Assembly (NCBI GenBank): GCA_964522215.1
Contig: CAZFVR010000036.1
Coordinates: 1-12,981 of the forward strand
Direction: 5' to 3'
Source of the DNA: CAG-390 sp964522215
GTDB lineage: Bacteria; Bacillota; Clostridia; Oscillospirales; CAG-272
DNA length: 12,981 nt
Positions 12,953 through 12,981 of the stretch are shown here, one piece after another. The notes under the pieces were generated by a model. The model saw only the letters and a program-made list of their open reading frames with translations. It made no database searches and was not told the DNA's origin. The position numbers were made by a program, and so were the translations under genes. Within the stretch, counting starts at the first letter, position 1; each line of letters opens with the position of its first letter.

Positions 12953-12981
12953 GAGAACGGTCAACGACCGTTCTCTTTTTT
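12953..12981 (+). terminator. Strong intrinsic terminator after tRNA-Gln
   Basis: GAGAACGGTC (12953-12962) pairs perfectly with GACCGTTCTC (12966-12975) around an AAC loop. The stem is preceded by A7 and followed by T6 to the window end, so the structure can also act on the opposite strand. Confidence 0.93.

Noticed and set aside
1..12981. A CRISPR array, defence system or toxin-antitoxin pair.
   Set aside because: There are no regularly spaced repeats; the only tandem repeat is the 14-bp triplet at 8315-8356. No Cas, restriction, abortive infection or toxin-like protein is encoded.

Overview
The window looks like a piece of a Clostridia genome (Bacillota, probably an Oscillospiraceae/Ruminococcaceae-like gut bacterium). 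The grounds are the G+C-rich codon use with frequent ATA isoleucine codons, the style of the protein families, and a clostridial-type large serine recombinase at the left edge. A 100-N gap flanked by an exact 55-bp duplication shows that this is a scaffolded draft or metagenome assembly.

Layout, left to right. (1) Positions 2-289 are the 3' end of a large serine recombinase, the usual terminal gene of an integrated conjugative or mobilisable element; the element-chromosome junction should lie within about 290-403. (2) Positions 404-2616, minus strand, hold a two-gene unit: a GT4 glycosyltransferase followed by a putative metal-efflux permease with a His/Cys-rich loop. It is read from a sigma-A-type promoter at 2735-2764. 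(3) From about 2942 to 12736, plus strand, runs one long operon for aromatic amino acids: leader peptide, pheA, aroB, aroC, an aroE-aroK fusion, aroQ, aroA, tyrA, a type I DAHP synthase gene and a small membrane protein of unknown function. (4) Positions 12819-12981 hold an independent tRNA-Gln(CUG) gene with its own consensus promoter and a strong terminator.

Together the operon encodes all seven shikimate-pathway steps from PEP + erythrose-4-phosphate to chorismate, plus the two branch enzymes to phenylpyruvate and 4-hydroxyphenylpyruvate. Only the final transaminase and the tryptophan branch are absent.

The most interesting part is the roughly 400-nt leader ahead of pheA. It has a strong promoter, a 65-codon ORF with a perfect Shine-Dalgarno sequence, and near its end the codons for Phe-Phe-Tyr-Phe-Tyr-Tyr-Tyr. 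An intrinsic terminator begins 17 nt after the stop codon, and an upstream segment can form an alternative 11-bp helix that dismantles that terminator. The geometry fits ribosome-mediated Phe/Tyr attenuation, in a group where aromatic operons are more often thought of as T-box- or TRAP-controlled. I see no T-box.
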